The notes: generated by a model from the sequence alone, not told the origin. Counted from the first letter of the stretch, positions 1-9,098 are shown. The stretch is DNA of 64,000 nucleotides from Desulfovibrionales bacterium (GCA_028715605.1 JAQURM010000007.1:56697-120696), one strand, 5' to 3'. Program-made: numbers and translations.

Positions 1-1
1 C

Positions 2-871
2 ACCTATGACTGCGTGTACTGCCAATTGGGCCGGACTACGAATAAAACCCTTGAGCGAAAGGAATACGTCCCGGTTAAAGATGTCTTGGTCGAACTGGGA
101 CAGAAGCTGGCTGTGGGGGATGTTCCTGATTACATCAGCCTCGCGGGCTCCGGCGAACCCACGCTGAATTCCGGCATCGGTGACCTGATCCGCAAGATCA
201 AGGGGTTGACGGATATTCCGGTGGCCGTCCTGACCAATGGCTCGCTGTTATGGATGAGTGAAGTCCAGGATGCCCTGATGACAGCCGACCTTGTACTTCC
301 ATCGCTGGACGCTGGTGATGAGTCGCTTTTTAGATACGTCAATCGTCCGCATGAAAGTATCTCTTTTGAGCAAATGGTCGATGGCGTTGTTTCCTTTAGT
401 AAACGCTTTCCAGGGGAATTGTGGCTGGAGGTTCTTCTGCTTGGCGGCGTTACGGGAATCCCCGCTGAGGTTGAGAAGATTGCTGCCATTATTAGGCAAA
501 TCCGACCGGCGCGGGTGCAACTAAACACCGTTGTTCGTCCACCCTCTGAAGAATTTGCCTTTCCTCTCTCGTCCGACCAGCTTCTCACTCTGAAAGGACT
601 TTTTCCGGATCAAGTGGATATCATCAGCGAGAATGAACGTGACCTTTCGCAGGCCACAGCCCTTTCCGGCTCCAGAAATGAGGACGTTCTGGCGTTGCTT
701 GGCAGACGACCGTGTACCTTTGCCGATGTTGCAAGCGGTCTTGGCATTCATATCACGGAAGCGGTCAAACAACTCGATGCGCTCAAATCTGCCGGAAAGG
801 TGACAACGGTTCTCGTGGATGGCCGGGTTTTCTATACCGTTATCGGATCGACAGAAGCTTCGAGGTCATGA
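2..871 (+). CDS. Radical SAM protein, 5'-partial
   Basis: The frame is open at the window edge, so the true start lies upstream. The first visible residues are TYDCVYCQLGRTT, the last two cysteines of a CX3CX2C radical SAM cluster; the first cysteine is outside the window. The body continues as a radical SAM barrel: an AGSGEPTLN motif near residue 50 and LTNGSLL near residue 77. It ends in a winged-helix-like tail of about 60 residues. The layout resembles the COG0731-like radical SAM proteins of methanogens and deltaproteobacteria. I cannot name the substrate. Confidence 0.85.
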   Translation, partial: TYDCVYCQLGRTTNKTLERKEYVPVKDVLVELGQKLAVGDVPDYISLAGSGEPTLNSGIGDLIRKIKGLTDIPVAVLTNGSLLWMSEVQDALMTADLVLPSLDAGDESLFRYVNRPHESISFEQMVDGVVSFSKRFPGELWLEVLLLGGVTGIPAEVEKIAAIIRQIRPARVQLNTVVRPPSEEFAFPLSSDQLLTLKGLFPDQVDIISENERDLSQATALSGSRNEDVLALLGRRPCTFADVASGLGIHITEAVKQLDALKSAGKVTTVLVDGRVFYTVIGSTEASRS

Positions 872-1063
872 AGTTGGAGAACGGTCTGATCATATTTTGT
901 CCAGATCAATTCGTTCGGTAGGACTTGGATTTGAAAGCGCCGAATAGTTATACGGCGTTATGAAACGAAGATGACAAGAATAGTCAATGCACTGAAGGCG
1001 ATTTTCTGAAGCGGAAATCATGCGGGCCATTATCAAGCCTATCATAACGTGGGCCGAGGCAAA

Positions 1064-1915
1064 ATGCATATAGAAAAGACCTCCTCAATGAATGCGCATC
1101 GATTTCGGATAACGATATTGGTCGATAATCAGGCCGCCCCCGGGCTGATGTCTGAGCATGGCCTTTCGTTATGGATTGAAGCTGAAGACAAGCGCATCCT
1201 TTTCGATACGGGACAAGGGAGTGCGCTGGCCGCAAATGCCTCGGTACTTGGCGTGGACCTGAGTGAAATCGACATCCTTGTGTTGAGCCACGGGCATTAC
1301 GACCATACCGGCGGAATTCCTCAACTCCTGAAGGTCAATAAAAAGGTTGAGGCCTATTGCCATCCTGGAGTAGTGCAGCCCCGATACGCCATCCGGGATG
1401 GGACGCCAAAACCGATTCAGATGCCGCGCGAATCCATAGTGTCCATTAACAAGCTGCCCGCGCAACGTCTCCACTGGGTTTCACAACCGTTGTTGCTGTC
1501 CGAGAGAATCGGCATTACCGGTCCCATTCCCCGCCAGACAAGCTACGAGGATACGGGCGGGCCGTTTTTTCTCGATCCGGAGGGAAGACGCGTAGATCCG
1601 ATTGACGATGATCTAGCACTGTGGGTTCAGACGGAAGATGGTTTGGTCATCTGTGTCGGGTGCTGCCATGCGGGATTGGTGAATACACTGAACCACGTTC
1701 GACGCCTGAATAAGGGGTCGAGGGTATGAGCCGTCATTGGCGGCTTCCACCTGCTCACCGCGAGCAGTCAACGTATCGATCAGACTCTGGCCGCACTGAG
1801 ATCCCCGGAGCCGGATATGGTTATTCCTTGCCACTGCACCGGAGAGCATGCCGTTGCGGACGCCTTGAGAGAACGGGTATTGCCCGGAGCGGCTGGGATG
1901 ACATATCGGTTCTGA
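1064..1915 (+). CDS. MBL-fold hydrolase with in-frame TGA (Sec or nonsense)
   Basis: Metallo-beta-lactamase fold protein of the 7,8-dihydropterin-6-methyl-4-(ribofuranosyl)aminobenzene-phosphate synthase-like family. The metal motif LSHGHYDHTGG is seen at 1281-1313 and GCCHAGLVNT near 1660. A TGA at 1727-1729 interrupts the frame after SRV. The same frame then continues with AVIGGFHLLTAS and IPCHCTGEH, the conserved C-terminal metal-site segments, to a stop at 1913-1915. Read through, the protein is about 283 residues, normal for the family. The start at 1064 is chosen for an upstream GAGG; ATG 1088 is also possible. UGA could be selenocysteine or a C-to-T nonsense change of an Arg codon. A perfect 6-bp hairpin lies at 1751-1767. 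Confidence 0.6.
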
Positions 1916-2027
1916 AGCAAGTCCAAAGACTAGACCAGCCCGCTGTATTAATAACTTGTCCTTTCCCCTTTTTTCCTTTATAAGTCTGCCATAATCATAA
2001 GCTGGAGGTGAAGCCATCGACGCGGGC

Positions 2028-2645
2028 TTGCCAATACGGGCAGTACTATTTGATTACGGCGGGGTAATGGCGGAAGAAGGTTTTCGCGAAGGGCTTAAGG
2101 CCATTGCCCGGCAAAACGGGATTGATCCGGCAGTCTTGCATCGTCTGGCGGTTGAGGCGATCTATGAATCCGGATATGTAACCGGCCGGGGTAGCGAGTC
2201 AGAATTCTGGGATATGATGCGCCGGCGTTCCGGCCTTAGCGGGAGCGACGCAGAACTTACCCGGGAGATCCTGCAACGCTTTGTCCTGCGGCCGAAAATG
2301 ATCGAGGTGGCGCGCACCCTGCGCCGTGACAACTTTGTTACCGGTATCCTCAGCGACCAGACCAACTGGCTGGACATCCTGAACGAGAGAGACCATTTTT
2401 TTCAGGAGTTTGATCGGGTGTTTAACAGTTACTATCTGGGCAAGGGCAAAAAGGATCTAACCATATTTGACGATGTTATACGGACGCTTGGCGTCTCACC
2501 GCCGGAGACGCTGTTCGTGGATGACCATCCAGGCAATATTGAGCGTGCGAGCCGGCGGGGATTAAAGACCATTCTCTACCGGGATCAAGACCCTTTCCTT
2601 GTAGAACTTGAACAGATCCTCGGACGCCGCATGATTCCGGATTAA
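2028..2645 (+). CDS. HAD superfamily hydrolase
   Basis: Predicted cytosolic phosphatase-type HAD protein of 205 residues. Motif I is FDYGGV at residues 8-13, where Asp is the nucleophile; motif II is LSDQTN near residue 109; motif III/IV is LFVDDHPGNI near residue 163. The layout is like the HAD-IA/epoxide-hydrolase N-terminal group. The only canonical start in a good place is TTG 2028; a strong GGAGGTG lies 17 bases upstream, unusually far, so the true start is uncertain. The substrate cannot be told from sequence. Confidence 0.85.
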   Translation: MPIRAVLFDYGGVMAEEGFREGLKAIARQNGIDPAVLHRLAVEAIYESGYVTGRGSESEFWDMMRRRSGLSGSDAELTREILQRFVLRPKMIEVARTLRRDNFVTGILSDQTNWLDILNERDHFFQEFDRVFNSYYLGKGKKDLTIFDDVIRTLGVSPPETLFVDDHPGNIERASRRGLKTILYRDQDPFLVELEQILGRRMIPD

Positions 2646-2672
2646 AATCAATTAACCCGATCTGGGGTAATC

Positions 2673-3902
2673 ATGACCTTTGAATATACGATTCTAATCC
2701 TGGGTTACATTTTTGGACTTTATATGGCCTGGAACATCGGGGCCAACGATGCCGCCAATGCCATGGCCTCAAGCGTCGGCGCTAAGGCCATTACCCTGCG
2801 GCAGGCAGTGTTTGTCGCCGGTATTCTGAATTTCGTGGGCGCAGTTTTTGTAGGATCTCACGTGGTTGACACCATAAGTAAGGGGATTGTTTCTCCCGAG
2901 GCCCTGACCGATCCAAAAGTGGCAATCGTGGGGGCCCTTTCCGCACTCATCGCGGCCGCGCTGTGGGTATTCTTTGCCACATGGAGGGCCCTTCCCGTCT
3001 CCACCACTCATGCCATCGTCGGCGCCATGGTCGGTTTCGGCATCATGGTGGGCGGCTTTTCCTCAGTCAATTGGTGGAAGCTGGCGGGCATAGTGGCGAG
3101 CTGGATCATCTCGCCTATCTTTAGCATGGTACTATCATTCCTTGTTTTCAAGATCATTTATCGATTTATATTGACGCAGAAGGATCTGATGGCCAGGGCG
3201 TTTGGATTATCTCCATACTTCATCGGCACCACATTTTTTGTGGTAATCATGTCTTTCCTGTGTAAGACGCCATTAGGAAAAAGAATGGCGCTGGATACCA
3301 TCACCTCCACCGGGTTATCCCTGGCCATTGCCGCTCTGATGGGATATGCGGGAAAATACCTGCTTAAGCGGCATACGAAGAAAACCGGTGCGGAAGGTGT
3401 TGAACATACCTTTCGTCACCTGCAACTGGTTACCGCCTGCTATATGGCGCTTTCTCAGGGGGCCAATGACGTGGCCAATGCCATCGGTCCGCTGGCGCTT
3501 ATCTATTTTTTCGTCAGTAACGGGTCTATCGGCGGTCAGATTGAGGTTCCCATCACCCTCCTGTTGTTTGGAGGAGTGGGCATCGCCGCCGGTATAGCCA
3601 TGTGGGGGCATCGGGTTATCGAGACCATGGGACATAAAATCACCACCCTGACAAACACACGTGGATTTTCTGTTGAATTTGGCGCGGCTACGACAGTCCT
3701 TCTGGCCTCGAAGATGGGGCTTCCCGTCTCCACCACCCACGCCGCGGTCGGCTCCGTGATCGGAGTGGGTCTGGCCAGAGGTATCGAGGCGGTGAATTTT
3801 CGGATAGTAGGCCAGATTATGCTTTACTGGTTCATCACGGTCCCCATTGCCGCGATTACCAGTATGGTTATTTATAAGATACTATGTTTGATATTTTTCT
3901 AA
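2673..3902 (+). CDS. Inorganic phosphate transporter, PiT family
   Basis: Inner-membrane cation-coupled phosphate permease of 409 residues. The two family signatures are duplicated as expected: GANDAANAMASS at residues 23-34 and GANDVANAIGPLA in the second half. Each repeat also has a PVSTTHA motif followed by a glycine-rich helix. Around ten hydrophobic segments are visible. It lies 12 bases upstream of a PhoU/DUF47-like gene; this pairing is typical of pit operons and suggests joint expression. Substrate preference (phosphate versus sulfate) is not settled by sequence. Confidence 0.95.
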   Translation: MTFEYTILILGYIFGLYMAWNIGANDAANAMASSVGAKAITLRQAVFVAGILNFVGAVFVGSHVVDTISKGIVSPEALTDPKVAIVGALSALIAAALWVFFATWRALPVSTTHAIVGAMVGFGIMVGGFSSVNWWKLAGIVASWIISPIFSMVLSFLVFKIIYRFILTQKDLMARAFGLSPYFIGTTFFVVIMSFLCKTPLGKRMALDTITSTGLSLAIAALMGYAGKYLLKRHTKKTGAEGVEHTFRHLQLVTACYMALSQGANDVANAIGPLALIYFFVSNGSIGGQIEVPITLLLFGGVGIAAGIAMWGHRVIETMGHKITTLTNTRGFSVEFGAATTVLLASKMGLPVSTTHAAVGSVIGVGLARGIEAVNFRIVGQIMLYWFITVPIAAITSMVIYKILCLIFF

Positions 3903-3914
3903 AGCGGAGGGCTT

Positions 3915-4583
3915 ATGCGCATACCTATTTTATCCATGTTTATGACTTCACCCTTTGAAGGACTTCAGGAACATGCGGAGAAGGTCAGAGACGGGGCCGC
4001 AATGTTCCGTATTGCGGTAAAGTGTTACTTAAGCGCTGAGTGCGAGTCTTTTGAACGGGCCAGGCAAGAGGTGTCGGATCTGGAACATCAGGCCGATGCA
4101 GTGAAGAGACGCATCAGGGGTCATCTTCCCAAAGGGACCCTGCTGCCTGTAGATAAATTTCAGATTTTCAGCTACCTGAAAGAACAGGACAAGGTAATCG
4201 ATTGTTTTGAACATGTGCTGGATTGGCTGGCATTTAGACCCGCTGATAAGATTCCGGAATATTTCCGGGGGGATCTGTTTTTTCTGGTAGATTCTGTCCT
4301 TAATCCAATTGATAGGCTTAATGAGATGCTTATAGACGCGCGGCGGTACTTTAAGACTTTTTCCGAAGAAGACCGGAAGATTGTAAAGGAACACGTCCGG
4401 GAATTGCGAAAGAAAGAAGGGCAGGCCGACGTACTCGAAGCCACACTCAAACACGATATTTTTGCCAAGGAGATAGATGCGGTAACCATCTTTCATCTGA
4501 TCCGGTTGGTGGAAATGCTCGGCGAGATCGCGGATCATGTGGAAAATGCCGGGGACAGGATGCGGGCCATGATTGCCAAGTAA
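3915..4583 (+). CDS. PhoU-like DUF47 protein, Pit accessory
   Basis: Soluble, largely helical protein of 222 residues of the TIGR00153/DUF47 family, distantly related to PhoU. It begins with SMFMTSPFEGLQEHAEKV and has charged heptad-like helices throughout, including ADAVKRRIRGHLPKG near residue 60 and a C-terminal GEIADHVENAGDRM segment typical of the family. It directly follows pit, preceded by GGAGG. DUF47 proteins are established partners or regulators of PiT transporters, and the context supports that role here. Confidence 0.93.
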   Translation: MRIPILSMFMTSPFEGLQEHAEKVRDGAAMFRIAVKCYLSAECESFERARQEVSDLEHQADAVKRRIRGHLPKGTLLPVDKFQIFSYLKEQDKVIDCFEHVLDWLAFRPADKIPEYFRGDLFFLVDSVLNPIDRLNEMLIDARRYFKTFSEEDRKIVKEHVRELRKKEGQADVLEATLKHDIFAKEIDAVTIFHLIRLVEMLGEIADHVENAGDRMRAMIAK

Positions 4584-4663
4584 GGCTACGTGTCGGCGTT
4601 TGAGTCGTTCGATGTTCGAACGTTTCGAACATTTATAAACACGGAGGCGAAAGATAAACAGAT

Positions 4664-5344
4664 ATGATGATTATGGGACATCGAGGGGCCAAGGCTTTAG
4701 AACCTGAGAATACCCTGCTTTCTATAAGGCGGGCCATGGAGATCGGGGTTGATGCCGTGGAAATCGACGTCCATCTGACCAAAGACAAGGAGGTTGTCGT
4801 TATCCATGACTCAACGGTGGACCGCACTACAAATGGAAAGGGCCCGGTAGGGAGTTATACGCTTGAGGAGATAAAAAAGCTGGATGCCGGTAAGGGTGAG
4901 CGGATACCGACCCTCGAAGAGGCGGTCGGGCTTGTAAAGGGCAGGGTAAAGCTCATCATCGAATTAAAAGAAGAGGGGATAGAAGATAAGATTGTTGGGC
5001 TCATAAATAAACATAGCCTCTATGGCGGCGTTTATGTTATTTCCTTCTGGCACATGGCGGTAAAGAGAGTAAAGGAGATGGACAGCCGTATTAAGACCGG
5101 CGTGCTCCTGGTCGGCTGCCCGGTGGACGCCTGTATCGCCAGAAGCGCTTCAGCGGACGCACTGGTCATGAACTACGCCTTTGTAAGCAAAGGGCTTGTC
5201 GATAAGGCGCACCAGGAGGGTCTAAAGGTCTTTATATGGAACATCGATAATCGGGATATGCTGAAACCGTATCTTGACATGGGGGTTGACGGCATCGGCA
5301 GTAATGACCCGCGCATACTGGTAGAGTATTTCAAATCAGTATAG
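4664..5344 (+). CDS. Glycerophosphodiester phosphodiesterase
   Basis: Cytoplasmic GDPD-type TIM barrel of 226 residues with no signal peptide. Catalytic motifs are visible: GHRGAKALEPENT at residues 5-17, EIDVHLTKDKEVVVIHD near residue 40 (metal-binding Glu/Asp and catalytic His) and KLIIELK near residue 100. It ends with GVDGIGSNDPRIL. The expected reaction is hydrolysis of glycerophosphodiesters to an alcohol and glycerol-3-phosphate. Together with the upstream phosphate permease it makes a phosphate-acquisition neighbourhood (inference). Confidence 0.95.
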   Translation: MMIMGHRGAKALEPENTLLSIRRAMEIGVDAVEIDVHLTKDKEVVVIHDSTVDRTTNGKGPVGSYTLEEIKKLDAGKGERIPTLEEAVGLVKGRVKLIIELKEEGIEDKIVGLINKHSLYGGVYVISFWHMAVKRVKEMDSRIKTGVLLVGCPVDACIARSASADALVMNYAFVSKGLVDKAHQEGLKVFIWNIDNRDMLKPYLDMGVDGIGSNDPRILVEYFKSV

Positions 5345-5476
5345 CCCAGGCCCGGAGGAACTGCTATTTTTTTCTGCCCGCTTTCCTTACGAAAAAGAAA
5401 ATTTTCACTTTCATTGACAAGCGCATGGTCGTATGTTAAAAATTCTTCAAAATATAATTATCTCTCCGAATTAACT

Positions 5477-5553
5477 CTCCAAAGGTCAAGACAAAGCCGT
5501 CTAGCCGACACACAATGAAGTTGATGGAGACACAAAAAAAGCGTTTTTGTGTT
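5477..5553 (+). promoter_or_regulatory. Tandem leader RNA-like unit A
   Basis: First of two related units in the 397-base gap before the Hdr/glutamate synthase cluster. CTCCA (5477-5481) can pair with TGGAG (5525-5529), enclosing AAGGT, the small hairpin AGAC-AAAGCC-GTCT (5489-5502) and ACACA..GAAGTTGA. A second hairpin ACACAAAAA/TTTTTGTGT (5530-5552) follows at once and could act as an expression platform. Unit B has the same order and conserved loop. The class is not recognised; a riboswitch is inference. Confidence 0.5.
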
Positions 5554-5602
5554 ATGCGGGTTTTTCTTGTATGTGTGTTGACAAGAAGGAATCATCTGCT
5601 AA

Positions 5603-5689
5603 CCCCCGAAGGTAACGACAAAGCCGTCTGATCCAATACACAAAGAAGTCGAGGGGAGACACGGAAAGGGAGTATTCCTTTTTTGTGTC
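5603..5689 (+). promoter_or_regulatory. Tandem leader RNA-like unit B
   Basis: Second unit, 53 bases upstream of the first cluster gene. CCCC (5603-5607) pairs with GGGG (5653-5656), a compensatory change relative to CTCC/GGAG of unit A. The core GAAGGT-GAC-AAAGCC-GTC and ACACA..GAAGTCGA is shared with unit A. The following hairpin GACAC(5658-5662)/GTGTC(5685-5689), with inner GGAAAGGGA/TCCTTTTTT pairing, ends in T-rich sequence. Covariation across the two units supports RNA structure. Confidence 0.5.
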
Positions 5690-5741
5690 ACTGTAATTCA
5701 TTTCGACCATATCTTGTGTTACGGAAAGGCGGTGTCTTGCG

Positions 5742-6143
5742 TTGGCGCCCCCCTGTAAAATCATAGGTTTTTGCTGCGAGCATGCGCTCAACAAGGAGAA
5801 GGAGTTGACCGGCAAGGATTGGCTGCAAAGTCAATCGACCGTCAAAGTGTCCGTATTGCCGTGCAGCAGCAAGGCCGATATGCTTGCCCTCATAAAGGCC
5901 TTTGAGTCCGGCGCAGATGGTGTCTTTGTCCTGGGGTGCAGGGAGGATGACTGTTCGCTCGTGGACGGGTGCCGCAGGGCCGGGAAATTGGTCAACTATA
6001 CGAAAAGATTGTTGGATGAGATTGGTATCGGCGGTGAAAGGCTGGAGATATTTCACCTCGAAACACCGGGCTGCGAGTGTATGGAACAGGCAGTGGGAAC
6101 GATGGTCCGCAGGATAGAAGCCCTGGAACTAAAAGGCGAATAA
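5742..6143 (+). CDS. mvhD: Hydrogenase iron-sulfur subunit, MvhD/FrhD-like (1)
   Basis: Protein of 133 residues in the MvhD/FrhD delta-subunit family, which carries a [2Fe-2S] cluster and passes electrons to HdrA. Visible features: IIGFCCEHALN at the N-terminus, VLPCSS, GADGVFVLGCREDDCSL, and C-terminal ETPGCECMEQ. The first motif is a variant; the usual form is CCxxC(S/A)Y as in the second copy at 15047. It starts with TTG, preceded by GGAAAGGCGG. It opens the cluster 11 bases before the next gene, so it probably docks the glutamate-synthase-like subunits to HdrA (inference). Confidence 0.88.
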   Translation: MAPPCKIIGFCCEHALNKEKELTGKDWLQSQSTVKVSVLPCSSKADMLALIKAFESGADGVFVLGCREDDCSLVDGCRRAGKLVNYTKRLLDEIGIGGERLEIFHLETPGCECMEQAVGTMVRRIEALELKGE

Positions 6144-6154
6144 AGGGGTCGAAG

Positions 6155-7564
6155 TTGCCTAAGAAATACAGTATACCGACAAAGACATCACCCCCACGAT
6201 TTACTCCTATCGGGAAGTCCACTATTTTAGACTGGGAGGGCGGCTGCCTTCGATGTTTTAAGTGCGTCAAACGCCAGTGTATCTATGACGTATATAATGA
6301 GCGTACATTTGATGTACGACAGATGACCGATACCATCGATTCGCTGTGTAAGAATTGTTTGCGGTGCGTGCAATCATGCCCGGGACAAGTCATCACCAAG
6401 GTCGTCAATGCAGAATATAAACGCATGGGAAACAGTTACTGGACGCCGGATATCATACGCATGCAGTGGTTTCAGGCGGAAACCGGGAGAATACCGGTGT
6501 CCGGGGCGGGGTATGGAGGGCCTTTTTCGGGGCCGGGGTTTGATGATATGTGGACGGATATGTCAGAGATTGTCCGTCCCACCCGCGACGGTATCCATGG
6601 ACGTGAGTACATCAATACGGTCGTTGACCTGGGAAGATCACTTCGTTATCTCCGGTTTGACGCGGCGGGGCACGTGGTTAGGGATGCGCCCGAAAAGATC
6701 GAGATACCTATCCCCATCATACTTAAGGACCTGCCCCTGGGGAGTCTGAGTGAAAGCGTCTTTCTGGCCATGGCCGAAGCGGCGCAGGCTATGGATACAT
6801 TCATGATAGCTCCGGTTAAGGGATGGAAACCTTACATCGAGCCTTATAAAACGCACCTTATCCCCTTGTTGACGGAGGCGGAGATTGACACGCACGGGGA
6901 ACTCATCCGGGGCGTGCGGATTATAGAAATCCAGCTTTCCGACGTAACAGAGGCGCGGGTTTCCCGGATTAGAGCTGCTTATCCGGACGTGCTCATTATG
7001 GTGAGGATGCGGCTCGGTGAACGCAGCGGGGAAGAGGCCTTAGCGCTTACCCGGGTTGGTGCGGATATTTTGCATCTTTGCGCAGACAGGGATGGTAACG
7101 TGGAGTCCGGAAATGGGATCCGATTTGTCAAGGACGTGGTCCGTTCCGTACACATGAGACTGGTCGAGGCGGGCTGCCGGAACGAGATTACCCTTTTTGC
7201 GAGCGGCGGGATTGCCATGGCTGAGCACGTGGCCAAGGGTATTATCGTCGGGGCGGATGCCGTGGCCGTAGATATTCCCCTTTTGCTGGCCCTTGAGTGC
7301 CGCCTCTGTTTCCGCTGTGAAGCGGGACTGTCATGTCCGGTAGAGGTGGAGAATATTCATCCGGAATGGGGAAAGAACCGCATTCTTAATCTTATTGCGG
7401 CCTGGCGGAACCAGTTGATCGAGGTGCTCGGCGCCATGGGGATCCGGGAGATACGACGCCTGCGGGGAGAGGTCGGCCGGGCTATGTTTTTTGATGATCT
7501 CGAGAGGGAGACCTTCGGGAGACTTTTCGGCAAGAGAAAGAAAAGAGAGAGTGTAGGCAATTGA
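6155..7564 (+). CDS. Degenerate glutamate-synthase FMN-domain paralogue with ferredoxin clusters
   Basis: Protein of 469 residues, starting at TTG 6155 just after mvhD. The N-terminus has two 4Fe-4S-type cysteine sets (CLRCFKCVKRQC and CKNCLRCVQSCP). The rest is a barrel related to the GltB central domain, ending with the family tail RILNLIAAWRNQLIEVLGAMGIREIRRLRG. Compared with the next gene it has lost key active-site strings: the GGGMSYGSIS segment is LGSLSESVF, and the GSYGGTGAAP segment is replaced by CADRDGNVES. The C-terminal cysteines survive as LECRLCFRCEAGLSC. It is likely a structural or electron-transfer paralogue rather than an active synthase (inference). Confidence 0.8.
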   Translation: MPKKYSIPTKTSPPRFTPIGKSTILDWEGGCLRCFKCVKRQCIYDVYNERTFDVRQMTDTIDSLCKNCLRCVQSCPGQVITKVVNAEYKRMGNSYWTPDIIRMQWFQAETGRIPVSGAGYGGPFSGPGFDDMWTDMSEIVRPTRDGIHGREYINTVVDLGRSLRYLRFDAAGHVVRDAPEKIEIPIPIILKDLPLGSLSESVFLAMAEAAQAMDTFMIAPVKGWKPYIEPYKTHLIPLLTEAEIDTHGELIRGVRIIEIQLSDVTEARVSRIRAAYPDVLIMVRMRLGERSGEEALALTRVGADILHLCADRDGNVESGNGIRFVKDVVRSVHMRLVEAGCRNEITLFASGGIAMAEHVAKGIIVGADAVAVDIPLLLALECRLCFRCEAGLSCPVEVENIHPEWGKNRILNLIAAWRNQLIEVLGAMGIREIRRLRGEVGRAMFFDDLERETFGRLFGKRKKRESVGN

Positions 7565-9096
7565 GTTCCATTCGAAATATGAACGCAGCCTTGCAATCAG
7601 AAACCGGACCGGAGGGGACTGCTCACGTTGGCAGGCCGGAGGTAAGGGTTACGCCGTCACGCTTCCGAAATGCCATCGGTAAGTACATAGTCCGCCGGAG
7701 TAAGGAGTGTATAGCGTGTGGCAAGTGTGCCGAGATTTGCCCGTACGGCGTGCATGAATTCGCCGGCAAGACGATGGCGCGTCCTAAAGATTATCGCTGT
7801 ATCGGGGCCGCCTGTGAGAATAATGATTTCTACTGTGTTCGTCAGTGCCCGCAGAACGCCCTTTCCGTCCGGTTGAATCCGATACTGGAAGTACTCGGCG
7901 ATAAAAGGTGGACGCCTGAACTCCTTATTAGCACCTGGTATATGGCGGAGACCGGCGAGGTACCTCCGGGGGATATCGAGTATAAAACAGGAGATTCCGG
8001 GGGCGGTTTTGACCGTATCGAGTTCTGCTTTCCTTCCGGGAGGGAACCGGACGCGGTCCCGGATGACGAGGTTTCCCTTCGTATCCCGTTAAATAGACGC
8101 AAGGACGGTCGTCCGGAGGTAGAGATTGATATGCCGGTGTACGGAGGCGGCATGTCGTATGGGTCGATCAGTCTGTCCGTCATGATCGCGCGGGCCAGGG
8201 CGTACCAGGCATGGAACTCCTTTACCTGCACGGGCGAGGGGGGGTATCCGGAGGAGCTTTACCCCTACGATGACCACGTGATTACCCAGGTGGCCACCGG
8301 TCTGTTTGGCGTGCGGGAAGATACCATCCAGCGGGTGCGCATCGTAGAGTTCAAATACGCCCAGGGGGCGAAGCCGGGGTTGGGGGGCCACCTCCTGGGT
8401 GACAAAGTGACGCCTGCCGTGGCCAAGATGCGTGAGGCGGTGCCGGGGAACGCCCTGTTTTCACCGTTCCCATTCCACAGTGTCTATTCCGTGGAAGATC
8501 ACAAAAAACACGTGGACTGGATTAAACATATCAATCCCAGGGCGTTGGTGTCTGTAAAGGTGTCCACTCCTACCGACGTGGACATGGTCGCGGTGGGTAG
8601 TTACCATGCCGGCGCCAATATCATCCATTTGGACGGAAGTTACGGGGGGACGGGCGCTGCTCCGGACATTGCCAAGAAGAATATTGCGATGCCGATCGAA
8701 TACGCGATCGTGAAAGTGCACAACTTCCTCAAGGAAGAAGGGATTCGGGATGAGATGACTTTGATTGTGAGCGGCGGCATTCGTACCGCGTACGATGTGG
8801 CGAAGGCCATTGCACTCGGTGCGGACGGTGTGGTGGTGGGGACCTCCGAGATGGTGGCGGTGGAATGTATTCGCTGTGCGGCCTGCGAAAGCGGCCGGGG
8901 CTGTGCCAGAGGAATCGCTACTACCGATCCCGAGCTTTCCAAATTGATCGATGAAGACTGGGCCACTCAGAGGCTGATAAACCTCTTTGCCGCCTGGAGA
9001 CGCCAGTTGATAGAGATCCTTAGAAAACTGGGGATGCGAGATATTCGAGAACTGGTGGGAAGAACCGATTGTTTGAAACACCTAGACTATGAATAA
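7561..9096 (+). CDS. Glutamate synthase FMN/[3Fe-4S] subunit, archaeal type
   Basis: Protein of 511 residues overlapping the previous gene by 4 bases. The N-terminal half has ferredoxin cysteines (CIACGKCAEICP and CENNDFYCVRQCP). The C-terminal half is the FMN-binding glutamate synthase barrel with PVYGGGMSYGSISLS, IIHLDGSYGGTGAAP, VSGGIRTAYDVAKAIALGAD and a cluster-binding CIRCAACESGRGC. It is expected to reduce 2-oxoglutarate plus ammonia (delivered from glutamine) to glutamate with low-potential electrons. TTG 7561 is used because of the overlap; ATG 7579 is an alternative. The stop codon sits in the target duplication of the following MITE. Confidence 0.92.
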   Translation: MSSIRNMNAALQSETGPEGTAHVGRPEVRVTPSRFRNAIGKYIVRRSKECIACGKCAEICPYGVHEFAGKTMARPKDYRCIGAACENNDFYCVRQCPQNALSVRLNPILEVLGDKRWTPELLISTWYMAETGEVPPGDIEYKTGDSGGGFDRIEFCFPSGREPDAVPDDEVSLRIPLNRRKDGRPEVEIDMPVYGGGMSYGSISLSVMIARARAYQAWNSFTCTGEGGYPEELYPYDDHVITQVATGLFGVREDTIQRVRIVEFKYAQGAKPGLGGHLLGDKVTPAVAKMREAVPGNALFSPFPFHSVYSVEDHKKHVDWIKHINPRALVSVKVSTPTDVDMVAVGSYHAGANIIHLDGSYGGTGAAPDIAKKNIAMPIEYAIVKVHNFLKEEGIRDEMTLIVSGGIRTAYDVAKAIALGADGVVVGTSEMVAVECIRCAACESGRGCARGIATTDPELSKLIDEDWATQRLINLFAAWRRQLIEILRKLGMRDIRELVGRTDCLKHLDYE

Positions 9097-9098
9097 GG

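Noticed and set aside
5477..5689. Cyclic-di-GMP (GEMM) riboswitches
   Set aside because: GACAAAGCC recalls GACGCAAAGCC, but the GGCAAACC hairpin and the CCTAA part are missing.
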